64,000 nt of DNA from Okeania sp. SIO2C9 (GTDB lineage: Bacteria > Cyanobacteriota > Cyanobacteriia > Cyanobacteriales > Microcoleaceae). Numbering within the stretch: position 1 is the stretch's first letter; each line of letters starts with the position of its first letter. Shown one piece after another: positions 9,062 to 17,843 of the stretch. The notes under the pieces are model-generated. The model saw nothing but the letters and a program-made list of their open reading frames with translations, was not told the DNA's origin and ran no database searches. The stretch covers positions 1 through 64,000 of the forward strand of contig NZ_JAAHGO010000030.1 in assembly GCF_010672455.1 (NCBI RefSeq), given 5' to 3'. The position numbers were made by a program, and so were the translations under genes.

Positions 9062-9293
9062 ATATTATGTCCGGTTGAATAGTTATAAATAATGAGAGAG
9101 GAGTCAGGAGTCATATCGAATCCGGTTGAATAGTTATTGTATAGTTGTGAGTAGGGGAGTAGGGGAGATTAAAGGCTTGAAGTAATATAGAATTATCAAC
9201 ATATACTATATAATCGGATTCTATATCAGCAGGGAAAAACAGGGAAGAACAGGAGAAAGTTTTTTCATCACTAATTATCCGGACATGATATTA
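9062..9293. mobile_element. MITE family 2 (TIR ATATCATGTCCGG), with nested copy
   Basis: Outer ends ATATTATGTCCGGTTGAA and ATCCGGACATGATATTA are inverted repeats. Inside it, 9113-9228 is bounded by another inverted pair of the same family (TATCGAATCCGGTTGAA and AATCGGATTCTATAT), so one element sits within another. Other members: 12531-12706, 24611-24842, 51125-51282, 55811-56178 and 61957-62107, with lone ends at about 59478 and 37962. The interiors vary and carry heptamer-type repeats, so only the ends are conserved. Confidence 0.7.
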
Positions 9294-9519
9294 CAGATAA
9301 ATCCAGAAGATTTTTACAAGCTTCTATAACTTGGACTCAGATATTTCTATTCAGCCATTTATCAAAATGTTGGCAGAAGACCCGCGCTCTCCCGCAGGGG
9401 AGCGTCGGGATGAATGCCAATCAATCTTGCGGTTTTACAGATAATCTGTTAACTTACAAATATTGCTTAACTAAAAACCAAGGTTAAGACTACTGTAACT
9501 GTTCAATCAAGTCGCCGAG
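9294..9519. other. Intergenic with a worn IS605-like right-end fragment
   Basis: At about 9382-9415 the words CCCGCGCT and GCGTCGGGA enclose a hairpin (CTCCCGCAGGGGAG). This resembles the right-end hairpin at 9650-9689. The remainder shows nothing recognisable. Confidence 0.4.
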
Positions 9520-9689
9520 GGGCACTCGGAGACGATAAACGGACACGGAGGAAGCGTGATTACTGGTTTTGCCAGCATTTTCCAGTGAGGTGTCAACCCG
9601 CCCTGAGTCATTTGGTCAGCGAGCGTCTGTTTGAATGATGGATGGGAATCCCGCGCTGCAGGTGCAGGTCAGCGTCGGGAGGATGTCAA
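9520..9689 (+). ncRNA. Omega RNA-like relic without tnpB
   Basis: Begins GGGCACTCGGAGACGATAAA and contains CGGACACGGAGGAAGC, GTCAACCCGCC, a hairpin CCCGCGCT...AGCGTCGGG and the end GAGGATGTCAA. The order and wording match the tnpB right end at 6870-7012 and the element at 50279-50420. No tnpB and no recognisable left end precede it. It is either a decayed right end or a stand-alone guide scaffold. The following guide sequence starts at 9690, about 30 bases before the 3' end of trmJ. Confidence 0.6.
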
Positions 9690-9718
9690 ATATTAAAAGA
9701 ATACCCAGGAAGAATAGA

Positions 9719-10480
9719 TTAACTATCATTTTCGCAATGCTGAGAAAGTGCCCAATTCGTTTGCCTAATCATTCCGCGTAACATTGCCACTTCCTCAGTA
9801 GAGGGATAGGCGCGGTTGAATAGACGACGAATTTTTTCCATCCTGCTAGATGCTGTATGGGGATAAAGATAACCTATTTTCAGTAGCAGGGTTTCTAGAT
9901 CCAGATAATATGCCTCTATTAAATCTATTGAAGCTTCTAAGTTAGGAGCAGGGGTGGGTGGACTATCCTGATTTTGTTGGTCGCTCAGTGCTGTAGTTTG
10001 CAAATGATATAGCTCATAACAGCAGATAGCTACTGCTTGAGCCAGATTTAGTGAAGGATAGATATCATCCGATGGAATACGGACAAATCTTTGGGCATAG
10101 TTTAATTCTACATTAGTTAAGCCTCTGTCTTCTCTGCCAAATATTAAGGCTGCTGGATGTCCTAATAGCCAAGGTAGGGTATGTCGGGGGTTTTCTAGTT
10201 GGGTGGGTAATGAACGGTCTAGGGATGTTGTGGCGATCGCTCTTTGACATCCTTTTAGGGCTCCAGGTAATGTTTGAACTATGGTGGCTTTTTCTAAGAT
10301 TTCTGCTGCATGAACTGCCATTTTGCGGGCTTCTAGTCCATGGGGGTCGCATTGAGGATTAACTAAGACTAGGTGATGGAAACCCATATTTTTCATAATC
10401 CGGGCTACAGAACCAACATTTAGTGGTCCGGCTGGCTCTACTAATACTATTCTTATTTGTGTTGATTCTTGTTTCAGCAT
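9719..10480 (-). CDS. trmJ: tRNA (Nm32) methyltransferase TrmJ, SPOUT family
   Basis: About 254 residues from ATG 10480. An upstream start at 10534 would add 18 residues, but that stretch belongs to a tandem intergenic repeat, so the internal ATG is chosen. Family motifs are clear: VLVEPAGPLNVGSVAR at the N-terminus, NMGFHHLVLVNP, IFGREDRGL and the knot region IPSDDIYPSLNLAQAV. SPOUT proteins of this branch 2'-O-methylate position 32 of tRNA using S-adenosylmethionine and work as dimers in the cytoplasm. The C-terminal helical tail (about 190-254) is typical. Other TrmH-like RNA methyltransferases are the main alternative. Confidence 0.85.
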   Translation of the reverse strand: MLKQESTQIRIVLVEPAGPLNVGSVARIMKNMGFHHLVLVNPQCDPHGLEARKMAVHAAEILEKATIVQTLPGALKGCQRAIATTSLDRSLPTQLENPRHTLPWLLGHPAALIFGREDRGLTNVELNYAQRFVRIPSDDIYPSLNLAQAVAICCYELYHLQTTALSDQQNQDSPPTPAPNLEASIDLIEAYYLDLETLLLKIGYLYPHTASSRMEKIRRLFNRAYPSTEEVAMLRGMIRQTNWALSQHCENDS

Positions 10481-10507
10481 TAAGGGAAGAAGGAAAAGGG
10501 AAAAATA

Positions 10508-11074
10508 TTGCTTTGTCTGAGTTTTACAGCTCAATTCATTGATATTTGCTTTTTGCTCTGATTTTTAAGTTGAATAAAAAATCATTTTTGGGGGCGAACA
10601 CAGCCCAATATATAATTCTATTCTCAGATTATCACGATTTTTTCTGAGATACAAGCATAAATTATTGAGCTTCAGAAAATGAAGAAAAATCTGGCGTTAT
10701 CTGAGTTTGACAGCGCAATTAATTGATATTTGGTTTTTACTCTAAGTTCTTGGTTGAATAAAAAGTCATTTTTGGGGGCGAACACAGCCCAATATATAAT
10801 TCTATTCTCAGTTTATCACGATTTTTTCTGAGATACAAGCATAAATTATTGAGCTTCAGAAAATGAACCGGGAACGAAGAAGGGAAAAGGAAAATCTGGC
10901 GTTATCTGAGTTTGACAGCGCAATTGATTGATATTTAGTTTTTACTCTAAGTTTCTTGGTTGAATAAAAAGTCATGCTTAGGGACGAGCACAACCAACTA
11001 TATAATTCTATTCTCAGATTATCACGATTTTTTCCAAGACACAACCCTAATATTTTTTTGAGCTTCAGAAAATG
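10508..11074. repeat. Three tandem copies of a ~190-bp non-coding unit
   Basis: Copies begin at about 10508, 10691 and 10895. Each has GTCTGAGTTT- or ATCTGAGTTTGACAGC, AATTGATTGATATTT, GGTTGAATAAAAAGTCAT, GGGGGCGAACACAGCCCAA, TATATAATTCTATTCTCAG, TATCACGATTTTTTC and GAGCTTCAGAAAATGAA. The units are non-coding and lie upstream of trmJ and downstream of the ABC ATPase gene. The third copy is more diverged. An ORF at 10856-11110 is an artefact of the repeat. Confidence 0.8.
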
Positions 11075-11165
11075 AAATTGATGATTAAATCCATTCGATT
11101 TCTTCTGCATTTCTGAAAGGGAGAGTGCTAAAAGGCATATTTTCTCAATTCCAGCTTTTTGAAAC

Positions 11166-11942
11166 CTACAAAATCTGTGACAAAAATTGGCGCGTGCGTT
11201 CTTCCTTCGGGCTTTGAAAAAATTCTTCTGGGGTCGCCTCCTCTACCAATAACCCATCAGCCATTAATACGATCCGGTCTGCCACCTCCCTGGCAAATCC
11301 TACTTCGTGAGTCACAACCACCATAGTCATTCCCGAATCTGCCAAATTTCGCATTACATCCAAAACTTCTCGCACCATCTCTGGGTCTAATGCAGAAGTA
11401 GGTTCGTCAAACAACATAATTTTTGGCTGCATAGCTAAAGCACGAGCGATCGCCACCCTTTGCTGCTGACCGCCAGAAAGTTGACCGGGAAATTTTTTGG
11501 CTTGCTCCAAAATACCAACTCTTTCCAAAAGTTGCATTGCCACTTCTTCTGCTTTGACTTTTGGCCATCGGCGCACCCATATTGGCGCTAAGGTAACATT
11601 TTGCAAAACTGTGAGATGGGGAAATAAATTAAACTGCTGAAATACCATTCCCACTTCTTGCCTAATAGCTTCAATATTTTTCAAGTCGTGGGATAAACTG
11701 ATGTCATCAATAATAATGCTACCTTTTTGATATTCTTCTAAAGCATTAAAAGTACGGATAAAGGTGGATTTACCTGAGCCACTTGGCCCCATAATTACTA
11801 CTACTTCTCCACGTTTAACTGTGAGACTTACTCCACGGAGGACGTGAAAATTATTGCTGTACCACTTTTGAACATCTCTAGCAACTATTGCTAAATCAGA
11901 ATTTATTTGTGCTTCAGTTTGTTTGGTTTTTGTTTCTGTCAT
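11166..11942 (-). CDS. Polar amino acid ABC transporter, ATP-binding subunit
   Basis: 258 residues with Walker [11 protein letters not shown]-loop [16 protein letters not shown], signature [15 protein letters not shown], Walker [13 protein letters not shown] and the H-loop VVVTHEVGF. It has the GlnQ/AapP/BgtA type of sequence and normal length. It drives import of polar amino acids with the two permeases and two binding lipoproteins that lie upstream on the same strand (12953-21124). A gap of about 1 kb of repeats separates it from the nearest permease, so it may have its own promoter. The substrate cannot be read from the sequence. Confidence 0.92.
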   Translation of the reverse strand: MTETKTKQTEAQINSDLAIVARDVQKWYSNNFHVLRGVSLTVKRGEVVVIMGPSGSGKSTFIRTFNALEEYQKGSIIIDDISLSHDLKNIEAIRQEVGMVFQQFNLFPHLTVLQNVTLAPIWVRRWPKVKAEEVAMQLLERVGILEQAKKFPGQLSGGQQQRVAIARALAMQPKIMLFDEPTSALDPEMVREVLDVMRNLADSGMTMVVVTHEVGFAREVADRIVLMADGLLVEEATPEEFFQSPKEERTRQFLSQIL

Positions 11943-11950
11943 TTTCAGCT

Positions 11951-12182
11951 ATAGCAAGGAATAGGGAATAGGGAATAGGGAACAGATTAAAAAATATTTC
12001 TCTGTCTAAAGAGGATTATCAGCATAAGTCCTCACCCTATCTGTCTATTGCTATCATATCTTTAGCAGGGAATAGGGAATAGGGAATAGGGAATAGGGAA
12101 CAGATTAAAAAATATTTCTCTGTCTAAAGAGGATTATCAGCATAAGTCCTCACCCTATCTGTCTATTGCTATCATATCTTTA
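11951..12182. repeat. Tandem duplication of a ~115-bp unit with GGGAATA runs
   Basis: GGGAATA heptamers, then AACAGATTAAAAAATATTTC, CTCTGTCTAAAGAGGATTAT, CAGCATAAGTCCTCACCC and TGCTATCATATCTTTA, occur twice in a row. A related copy lies at about 53252-53392 and a partial one at 21240-21290, so this is a dispersed family that has doubled here. Confidence 0.75.
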
Positions 12183-12199
12183 ATTTGTTGAATTTTATA

Positions 12200-12320
12200 T
12201 TAGACATCTCCAGAAAAGAGGGAACAAGGAACAGGGAATAGTGAATAGGGAATAAGAATACATAATTTATAATTTATGGATAATCATTGATTTTATTTTG
12301 TATTTTTGGAGATATCTATT
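12200..12320. mobile_element. MITE family 3 (TIR TTAGACATCTCC), copy 1
   Basis: Left end TTAGACATCTCCAG and right end TTGGAGATATCTA are inverted. The interior has heptamer runs plus TAATCATTGATTTTATTTTG. Related elements are at 31448-31599 and 53588-53719. Confidence 0.6.
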
Positions 12321-12530
12321 TGACTATTTAAATTATTTATCTATAACCAAGATTTTTAACTAATATACTGCTGGTCATTTCAGTTATCAGTTGTAATTAT
12401 TAATTATTTATGATCGATTATCAATTATTGAACAAGCTTTTGACATAGCTTTTGAGTAGGAAATGGAGAGGGGTTAATTACGGACTCGATGCATAACTTT
12501 TGACTACTTTGATTGTTGTTAGTTAGGGCT

Positions 12531-12706
12531 TATATGGTATCCGGATAATTAGTTATTGTATGATGAGAGGAGTCAGAAGTCAGCAGGAAGAAAGGATGAA
12601 AGGATGAAAGGATGAAAGTTGGAATTATCTGGGTATATTCTGGCATTTTATGTCTGAATTGAATGGAAGTAGAAAGTGCGATAACTGTATAACTGGATTT
12701 TATATT
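12531..12706. mobile_element. MITE family 2, diverged copy
   Basis: Left TATGGTATCCGGATAATTAG and right ATAACTGGATTTTATATTA are imperfect inverted ends of the ATATCATGTCCGG family. It directly abuts MITE family 1 copy B. Confidence 0.45.
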
Positions 12707-12707
12707 A

Positions 12708-12957
12708 CCGGTCTAATCTAAAAGTATTTACAAATAAAGATTTTAGCTGTTTTAGGTTGAAAAAAAGTGCCAGTTTTTCAGTTGCTCAAGGTCAAAAAGT
12801 TAGAATTTTGTGCAAGAGTGGGGCAGAAAAATCTAGGGATAATTCTTACTCCTACCTCCTCACTCATTCCCATTTCTCCTATCTCCTATCTCCTATCTCC
12901 TATCTCCTGTCTCCTTTCTCCTACCCCTACTAAAAGACTTTTTGAGCAAATCCTAAT
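12708..12957. mobile_element. MITE family 1, copy B, providing a stop codon
   Basis: The left end is worn. The body matches the family (GATTTTAGCTGTTTTAGG, AAAAAGTTAGAATTTTG, GGCAGAAAAATCTAGGG). The right end is GACTTTTTGAGCAAATCCTAA. The permease stop codon (TAG, 12953-12955 on the minus strand) lies inside this right inverted end, so the insertion reset the gene's 3' end. Confidence 0.7.
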
Positions 12958-14164
12958 TATCGGTATTCAATTTTTTTTCTAACTGCCGACTACCAATTGA
13001 CATGGCATAACAAATAATCCAAAAAAGTATGCCGTTAAATAAATAAACTTCTGCATAATCTCCTAAAAATTGTGGTTGAGCTAAGATTGAACGACTCATG
13101 CGTAACAATTCTGATAATCCGACAATTGATAATAAAGTTGTATCCTGAAATAGACTAATAAACTGACCTACAATTGAGGGAATAGCAACTTTTAATGCTT
13201 GAGGTAACACAATTAATCCTAATGCCAATGGAGTATTAAAACCTAATGCTTTTGCTGCTTCTGTTTGACCTCTAGGTATGGATTGTAAACCACCTCTAAT
13301 ATTTTCTGCTAGATAAGCTGAACTAAATAAAGTTAATCCTAATATTGCTCGTAAAATTCTATCTGGTCGCATTCCATCTGGCAGAAATAGGGGAATCATT
13401 ATTTGCCCCATAAATAAGATTGATATTAAAGGTAATCCTCGGATAATTTCTATATAACCAATAGAAAAGATTTTGATTACTGGTAATTTACTTTGTCTGC
13501 CTAAAGCTAATAAAATTCCTAGAGGGAAAGATAGAAAAATGCTAACTATAGCCATTAATATAGTTAACATTAAACCTCCCCAGTCGTTTGTAGGTACAGA
13601 TTTTAAACCTAATCCTCCTCCGATTAACCAGATAGTTAAGAGAAAGGCTATAAACCAAGGCAAAGATATGTATTTACCTATATTTGTAATTTTTATGCCT
13701 AATTTTTTTCCTGCCCAAGCAGTATTAATAACTAAAATAACTATTCCTATTAGTAAGAGTTTGAATGGGGTTGTTACTGGAATTAATAACAATATGGCAG
13801 GTATAACAGCTAGAAAAATTAATACTGGTTGGGAAAATAATGTGGCTGAGTTTCTGGCAATAATTCCCCAAGAAAAACCCGATAAGCTAGAAATTATGCT
13901 AACTATTAACCAGATGCGCCAATATTGGTCTTTAGGATATCTACCTACCATTAATAATGGCAAATTAACTTTGATGACTTCCCATTCTGCTTGAGTTATT
14001 GCCCAAGAAATAAAACCTGTTATTCCCTTGGTAATAATGCTGAGTAAGATAATAGTTAATAAGGTGTTGTACCAGGTACTAAAAAAATTTTGTCTGAGCC
14101 ATTCTATAGGATTATTTTCCTGAAATGGGGGTGCTGATGATTTATGAGTATTAATTGTTTTCAT
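12953..14164 (-). CDS. aapM: Polar amino acid ABC transporter permease (AapM-like)
   Basis: 403 residues. The N-terminus NPIEWLRQNFFSTWYNT and the extra N-terminal membrane helices are typical of AapM/NatH permeases. The C-terminal half is the HisM-type permease domain with the ATPase-coupling (EAA-like) loop IPRGQTEAAKALGF. About eight membrane helices are visible. It should pair with the AapQ-like permease encoded upstream on the same strand. The last codons before the stop (KLNTDN) run into a MITE inverted end, so the C-terminus may differ by a few residues from relatives. Confidence 0.88.
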   Translation of the reverse strand: MKTINTHKSSAPPFQENNPIEWLRQNFFSTWYNTLLTIILLSIITKGITGFISWAITQAEWEVIKVNLPLLMVGRYPKDQYWRIWLIVSIISSLSGFSWGIIARNSATLFSQPVLIFLAVIPAILLLIPVTTPFKLLLIGIVILVINTAWAGKKLGIKITNIGKYISLPWFIAFLLTIWLIGGGLGLKSVPTNDWGGLMLTILMAIVSIFLSFPLGILLALGRQSKLPVIKIFSIGYIEIIRGLPLISILFMGQIMIPLFLPDGMRPDRILRAILGLTLFSSAYLAENIRGGLQSIPRGQTEAAKALGFNTPLALGLIVLPQALKVAIPSIVGQFISLFQDTTLLSIVGLSELLRMSRSILAQPQFLGDYAEVYLFNGILFWIICYAMSIGSRQLEKKLNTDN

Positions 14165-14235
14165 ATAATTAGGGTTTGCTGAATAATTAATAATTAATAA
14201 TTAATAATTAATAATTAAGAGTTGATAGTTAATAA

Positions 14236-14471
14236 TTAGGGCTTGCTGATTAAATATGAAAGCTTTGACTGATATTGGTTTTAGCCTTTTTAGGTTATGA
14301 AAAAGTACCTGGGAGTCAGCTCTTTATGGTCAAAAAGTTAGGATTTTGGACAAGATAGGGGCAGAAAATCAAGGGATGATATTTTGACGACCTGTTCTAT
14401 AATTTCCATTCCTCCTGAATTATGAATTCTGGATTCTGCCCTCACCAAAAGACTTTTTCAGCAAGCCCTAA
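14236..14471. mobile_element. MITE family 1, copy C (intact ends)
   Basis: TTAGGGCTTGCTGA at the left and TTTCAGCAAGCCCTAA at the right are perfect inverted ends. 236 bp with the family body. Confidence 0.85.
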
Positions 14472-14599
14472 TTATTAATTCAACAATTCACGCCTTGAAG
14501 CTTACCCTTGGATAGGGGATAAAATAAAAAAAATCATTTTAGTCAATCCTATCCGTTTTAAGAAGAGGTAATTATTAATTATTAATTGTTAATTGTTAA

Positions 14600-14697
14600 T
14601 TGCTGAATTATCGAATATCAAAGCATTGACTGATATTGGCTAAAGCCTTTTTAGGGTTGAAAAAACTGCCTGGTTTTCAGTCCAAAACCCTCAAGGG
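14600..14697. mobile_element. MITE family 1, truncated copy D
   Basis: Starts inside the left end (TGCTGAATTATCG), continues AAAGCATTGACTGATATTGG and fades after TTTTCAGTCCAAAACCCTC. The right end is absent. Confidence 0.6.
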
Positions 14698-15001
14698 GAG
14701 TGGAGGAGTTAGGGAGATGGGAGGATTTTTCGGTAGTGGTGCATTGCCATTATTTTTGTGACGTAAGGAGAGTTCATTAATGGATAATGGATAATTGATA
14801 ATTACCTCTGGTTAAAACCGTTACGGAATTGAAAATAAGGAAATATTATTTATTCTCTTGATCGATTGGATATGGTTAGGAAACCCATCCATCCCACCCT
14901 TCGGGGAACTCAGAATATCGACCGCTTTTTTCCCCGATCAAGGGGAGGCTTTAAACCAAAATTATTTAATTAATAATTATTAATTATTCAGTAATTATTA
15001 A

Positions 15002-15369
15002 TTAGGGCTTGCTGATTTCAAGAATTTAGAATTTAGAATTTAGAATTTAGAATTACCTCTACTTGAAAAGAAGAGGATTGACTAAAAGGAAAATTTTTAT
15101 TTATTATCCCCTTAAAAGGGGAGGCTTTAAACTAAAATATTTCGGTAATATCAAAGCATTGACTGATATTGGTTGTAGCATTTTTTTGTCTAAAAAAGTA
15201 TGAGTTTTTCGGTGGAAAAAGCTGCATAAAGCTATTGTTTCGGGACGATTATGGCAGAAAAATTAAGGGAAAACTTTTCCGACTACCTACATTTATAATT
15301 CCTATTTTTCCTGATTTCTGACTCCTGACTTCTACCCCTAGCAAAAGACTTTATTCAGCAAACCCTAAT
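15002..15369. mobile_element. MITE family 1, copy E, split by another repeat
   Basis: Ends TTAGGGCTTGCTGA and TTCAGCAAACCCTAA. After the first ~18 bases a foreign segment (about 15020-15148) intervenes. It contains AATTTAG runs and a minus-strand TTAC-family element ending TTTCGGTAA. The family body then resumes at ATCAAAGCATTGACTGAT. Confidence 0.75.
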
Positions 15370-15439
15370 TAATAATTATTTATTATTCATTATTCATTAT
15401 TCATTATTCATTATTCATTATTCATTATTCATTGTTTTG

Positions 15440-16606
15440 TTATCTTTCTTTGAGTTGAACGCTTTTATTTAAGAAATTCATAGACAATGAAATTATCAAA
15501 TTTATCAAAAGATAAACTGCCATAATGAGGATAAATACTTCTACTGGACGACCTGTTTGATTATAAGTAGTATTAGCAACGGAATATAAATCTGGATAAC
15601 CAATAGCTATTGCTAAACTAGAGTTTTTTGCTAAGTTCATATATTGGCTATTTAATGGTGGAATCATTACCCTTAATGCTTGGGGAAAAATCACCAATCT
15701 CATTACTAAACTTGATTTTAATCCTAAAGACCTGGCTGCTTCCCATTGTCCTTTTGGTACTGCTTGAATGCCGGAACGAACAATTTCAGCAATAAATGCA
15801 CCTGTATAAAATACTAATCCTACTAGTAAAGCAGACAGTTCTAATGTTAAATTTAATCCCCCTTCTGTTCCACCTGTTTCTGTTGCTATAGGTGCTTGCC
15901 AACCAAGAGCAAATATAATAATTAATAATCCAATAATTCCAATACTAATTATAGCTATAAGTTGAGGTTGACCAGAAGTAGCTTTTTCCGTCATTAACTT
16001 ATTTCGCCACTGCCAAATAAATATAGTAGCGATCGCTCCCACAACTAATACTATTAACCATAACCAAACATTCTGAGTATTTTCCGGCCAAGGAATAGAT
16101 ATTCCTCGTTTGCTCATAAATATTGGTCCTGGTAATTCTAATTTTTCTTCTGGTTTGGGAAGAGTGAAAAAAACTGCAAAATACCAGAAAAATAACTGTA
16201 ATAGTAGAGGGGTATTTCTGACAACTTCTACATAAACTCGATTCAAATTTCGCAGTAACCAGTTTTCGGAAAAGCTAGTAATTCCTGCTAATATTCCGAC
16301 TATTGTTGTGAAGAAAATTCCCAAAATCATTACTCGTAGGGAATTAATAAAACCTGCTAATAATACTTGAGTATAGGGATCTTTTGCTTTGTAGGGAATG
16401 AGACTTTCACTAATACTAAATCCAGCTTCGTTACTTAGGAAACTAAATCCAAATTTTGTACCTTGTTGTACTAAATTACGGTTAAGATTGCTAATCATTA
16501 TAGCTACAACCGTAATAAAAATGACTATAGCGATGACTTGTAAGGCAATACGCCAAAATCTTTCATCTCGCCATAGCGGAATTTTTTGATTTTCCTGGTC
16601 AATCAT
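15440..16606 (-). CDS. aapQ: Polar amino acid ABC transporter permease (AapQ-like)
   Basis: 388 residues. The start IPLWRDERFWRIALQVIAI and the long periplasmic loop between early helices are typical of AapQ/NatG. The permease domain ends with IPKGQWEAARSLGL-like coupling sequence (VPKGQWEAARSLGLKSS) and a final helix, FILIMAVYLLINLIISLSMN. It forms the channel together with the AapM-like protein. It lies 190 bases after the binding-protein gene 16797-17843, the tightest spacing in the cluster, so those two are probably co-transcribed. Confidence 0.9.
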   Translation of the reverse strand: MIDQENQKIPLWRDERFWRIALQVIAIVIFITVVAIMISNLNRNLVQQGTKFGFSFLSNEAGFSISESLIPYKAKDPYTQVLLAGFINSLRVMILGIFFTTIVGILAGITSFSENWLLRNLNRVYVEVVRNTPLLLQLFFWYFAVFFTLPKPEEKLELPGPIFMSKRGISIPWPENTQNVWLWLIVLVVGAIATIFIWQWRNKLMTEKATSGQPQLIAIISIGIIGLLIIIFALGWQAPIATETGGTEGGLNLTLELSALLVGLVFYTGAFIAEIVRSGIQAVPKGQWEAARSLGLKSSLVMRLVIFPQALRVMIPPLNSQYMNLAKNSSLAIAIGYPDLYSVANTTYNQTGRPVEVFILIMAVYLLINLIISLSMNFLNKSVQLKER

Positions 16607-16796
16607 TTTTATACCAAATTCAAGAAAGATTGTTACAGTAAAATATAGATGCTTAACGGAATTGAAAAATCTTCACTGTTTATTTCTTATACCTACCACC
16701 TACCACCTAGCACCTAACACCTAACACCTAATACCTTGAATAGCCAATGTAGCAATATTTTTTGAAAATGGTATTATTGTTTAAAATTTAAAATTT

Positions 16797-17843
16797 TCAG
16801 CGAAAGGGTGGTGAATAAAGTAGACCGCCATTAGTCCACAAATTATTTTGACCGCGAGGTAGTTTAAATGGAGAATTTTTACCTAAGTTTCGGTCATAAA
16901 CTTCACCATAGTTTCCTACTTGTTTAATTACACGATAGGCAAAATCATTACTTAAACCTAGACCTTCACCAAGATTTCCTTCTACTCCTAAAAAACGTCT
17001 TATTGTTGGGTCATCAGAATTTTTATTCTCGTCTACATTTGCTTGAGTAATACCTAATTCTTCAGCTTCTATCAAAGCATAAATTACCCATTTAATTACA
17101 TCAAACCAAGCTGAATCATTATTTACTGTTACAGGACTCAAAGGTTCTTTTGAAAGGGTAGTATTTAAAATAATATGTTGTTCGGGATTAGGGAAAGTTT
17201 GACGACGACTCAACAACTGAGATTTATCGGAAGTCATCCCATCACAACGTCCTTCTGCATAAGCGGCATAAGCTGGATCTGCTTGTTGAAATGTTAATGT
17301 CTCAGCTTGAATATTTCTTTGACGGAGATTGTCTGTTAAATTTAGTTCTGTTGTTGTGCCTGCTTCGACACAAATTGATTTGTCTTGCAAGTCCTCTAAA
17401 GAATTAATCCCACTATTAGCACGGACCATTATGCTTTGAGCATCATAAAATGTTGTGGGGGCAAATTCTAGACCAACGGTGGTATCTCGACTTACTGTCC
17501 AAGCTGTGTTACGAGAAAGCATATCTACTTCTCCACCATTGAGAGCTGTGAAACGCTCAGTTGAATCTAGGTTGCGATATTCTACAGCATTTGGATCGTT
17601 AAATAAAGCTGCTGCTACTGCCTTGCAAATATCCACATCTATTCCGGAATAGTTGCCATTTTGGTCTACAAAGCTAAATCCTCCCATGTTGCCTTCTACA
17701 CCACAATGTAGTTTGCCACGATTTTTTACAACATCTAAACGACTTTTTCCTGGTGGGGTTGGTTCAGATTGGGAATTTTCACAACCTGTCAAGTATGTGG
17801 AAAATAGCAAAATTGTCAATAGCAAATATACCCATTTTTGCAT
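16797..17843 (-). CDS. aapJ: Amino acid-binding lipoprotein (AapJ-like), copy 1
   Basis: 348 residues. The lipobox LTGC near residue 21 makes it a lipoprotein facing the periplasm. The mature protein is a family 3 solute-binding protein: RLDVVKNRGKLHCGVEG, FVDQNGNYSGIDVDICKAVAAA, DMLSRNTAWTVSRDT, ICVEAGTTTELNL, YAEGRCDGMTSDKSQL and NLWTNGGLLYSPPFR. It captures polar amino acids for the permeases encoded next to it. AGGAG about 12 bases upstream of the ATG supports the start. It is closely similar to the protein at 20087-21124, so the two are tandem duplicates separated by a satellite region. Confidence 0.9.
   Translation of the reverse strand: MQKWVYLLLTILLFSTYLTGCENSQSEPTPPGKSRLDVVKNRGKLHCGVEGNMGGFSFVDQNGNYSGIDVDICKAVAAALFNDPNAVEYRNLDSTERFTALNGGEVDMLSRNTAWTVSRDTTVGLEFAPTTFYDAQSIMVRANSGINSLEDLQDKSICVEAGTTTELNLTDNLRQRNIQAETLTFQQADPAYAAYAEGRCDGMTSDKSQLLSRRQTFPNPEQHIILNTTLSKEPLSPVTVNNDSAWFDVIKWVIYALIEAEELGITQANVDENKNSDDPTIRRFLGVEGNLGEGLGLSNDFAYRVIKQVGNYGEVYDRNLGKNSPFKLPRGQNNLWTNGGLLYSPPFR

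Larger units (their letters stand above)
14165..15439. other. MITE- and repeat-filled gap between the two permease genes
   Basis: Contents in order: TAATAATTAA runs (14185-14215); MITE family 1 copy C (14236-14471); a TTAC-family repeat (about 14490-14575); MITE family 1 partial copy D (14600-14697); another TTAC-family repeat on the minus strand (about 14800-14965, enclosing the GGATATGG...CGACCGC palindromic word); MITE family 1 copy E (15002-15369), itself split by a TTAC-family repeat; then a 7-base ATTCATT tandem run (15372-15434). No gene. Confidence 0.75.

Noticed and set aside
10856-11110. 84-codon minus-strand ORF
   Set aside because: It lies in the third copy of the 190-bp intergenic repeat and has no family match.
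13473-13994. 173-codon plus-strand ORF
   Set aside because: It lies wholly opposite the AapM-like permease gene, whose family match is clear.
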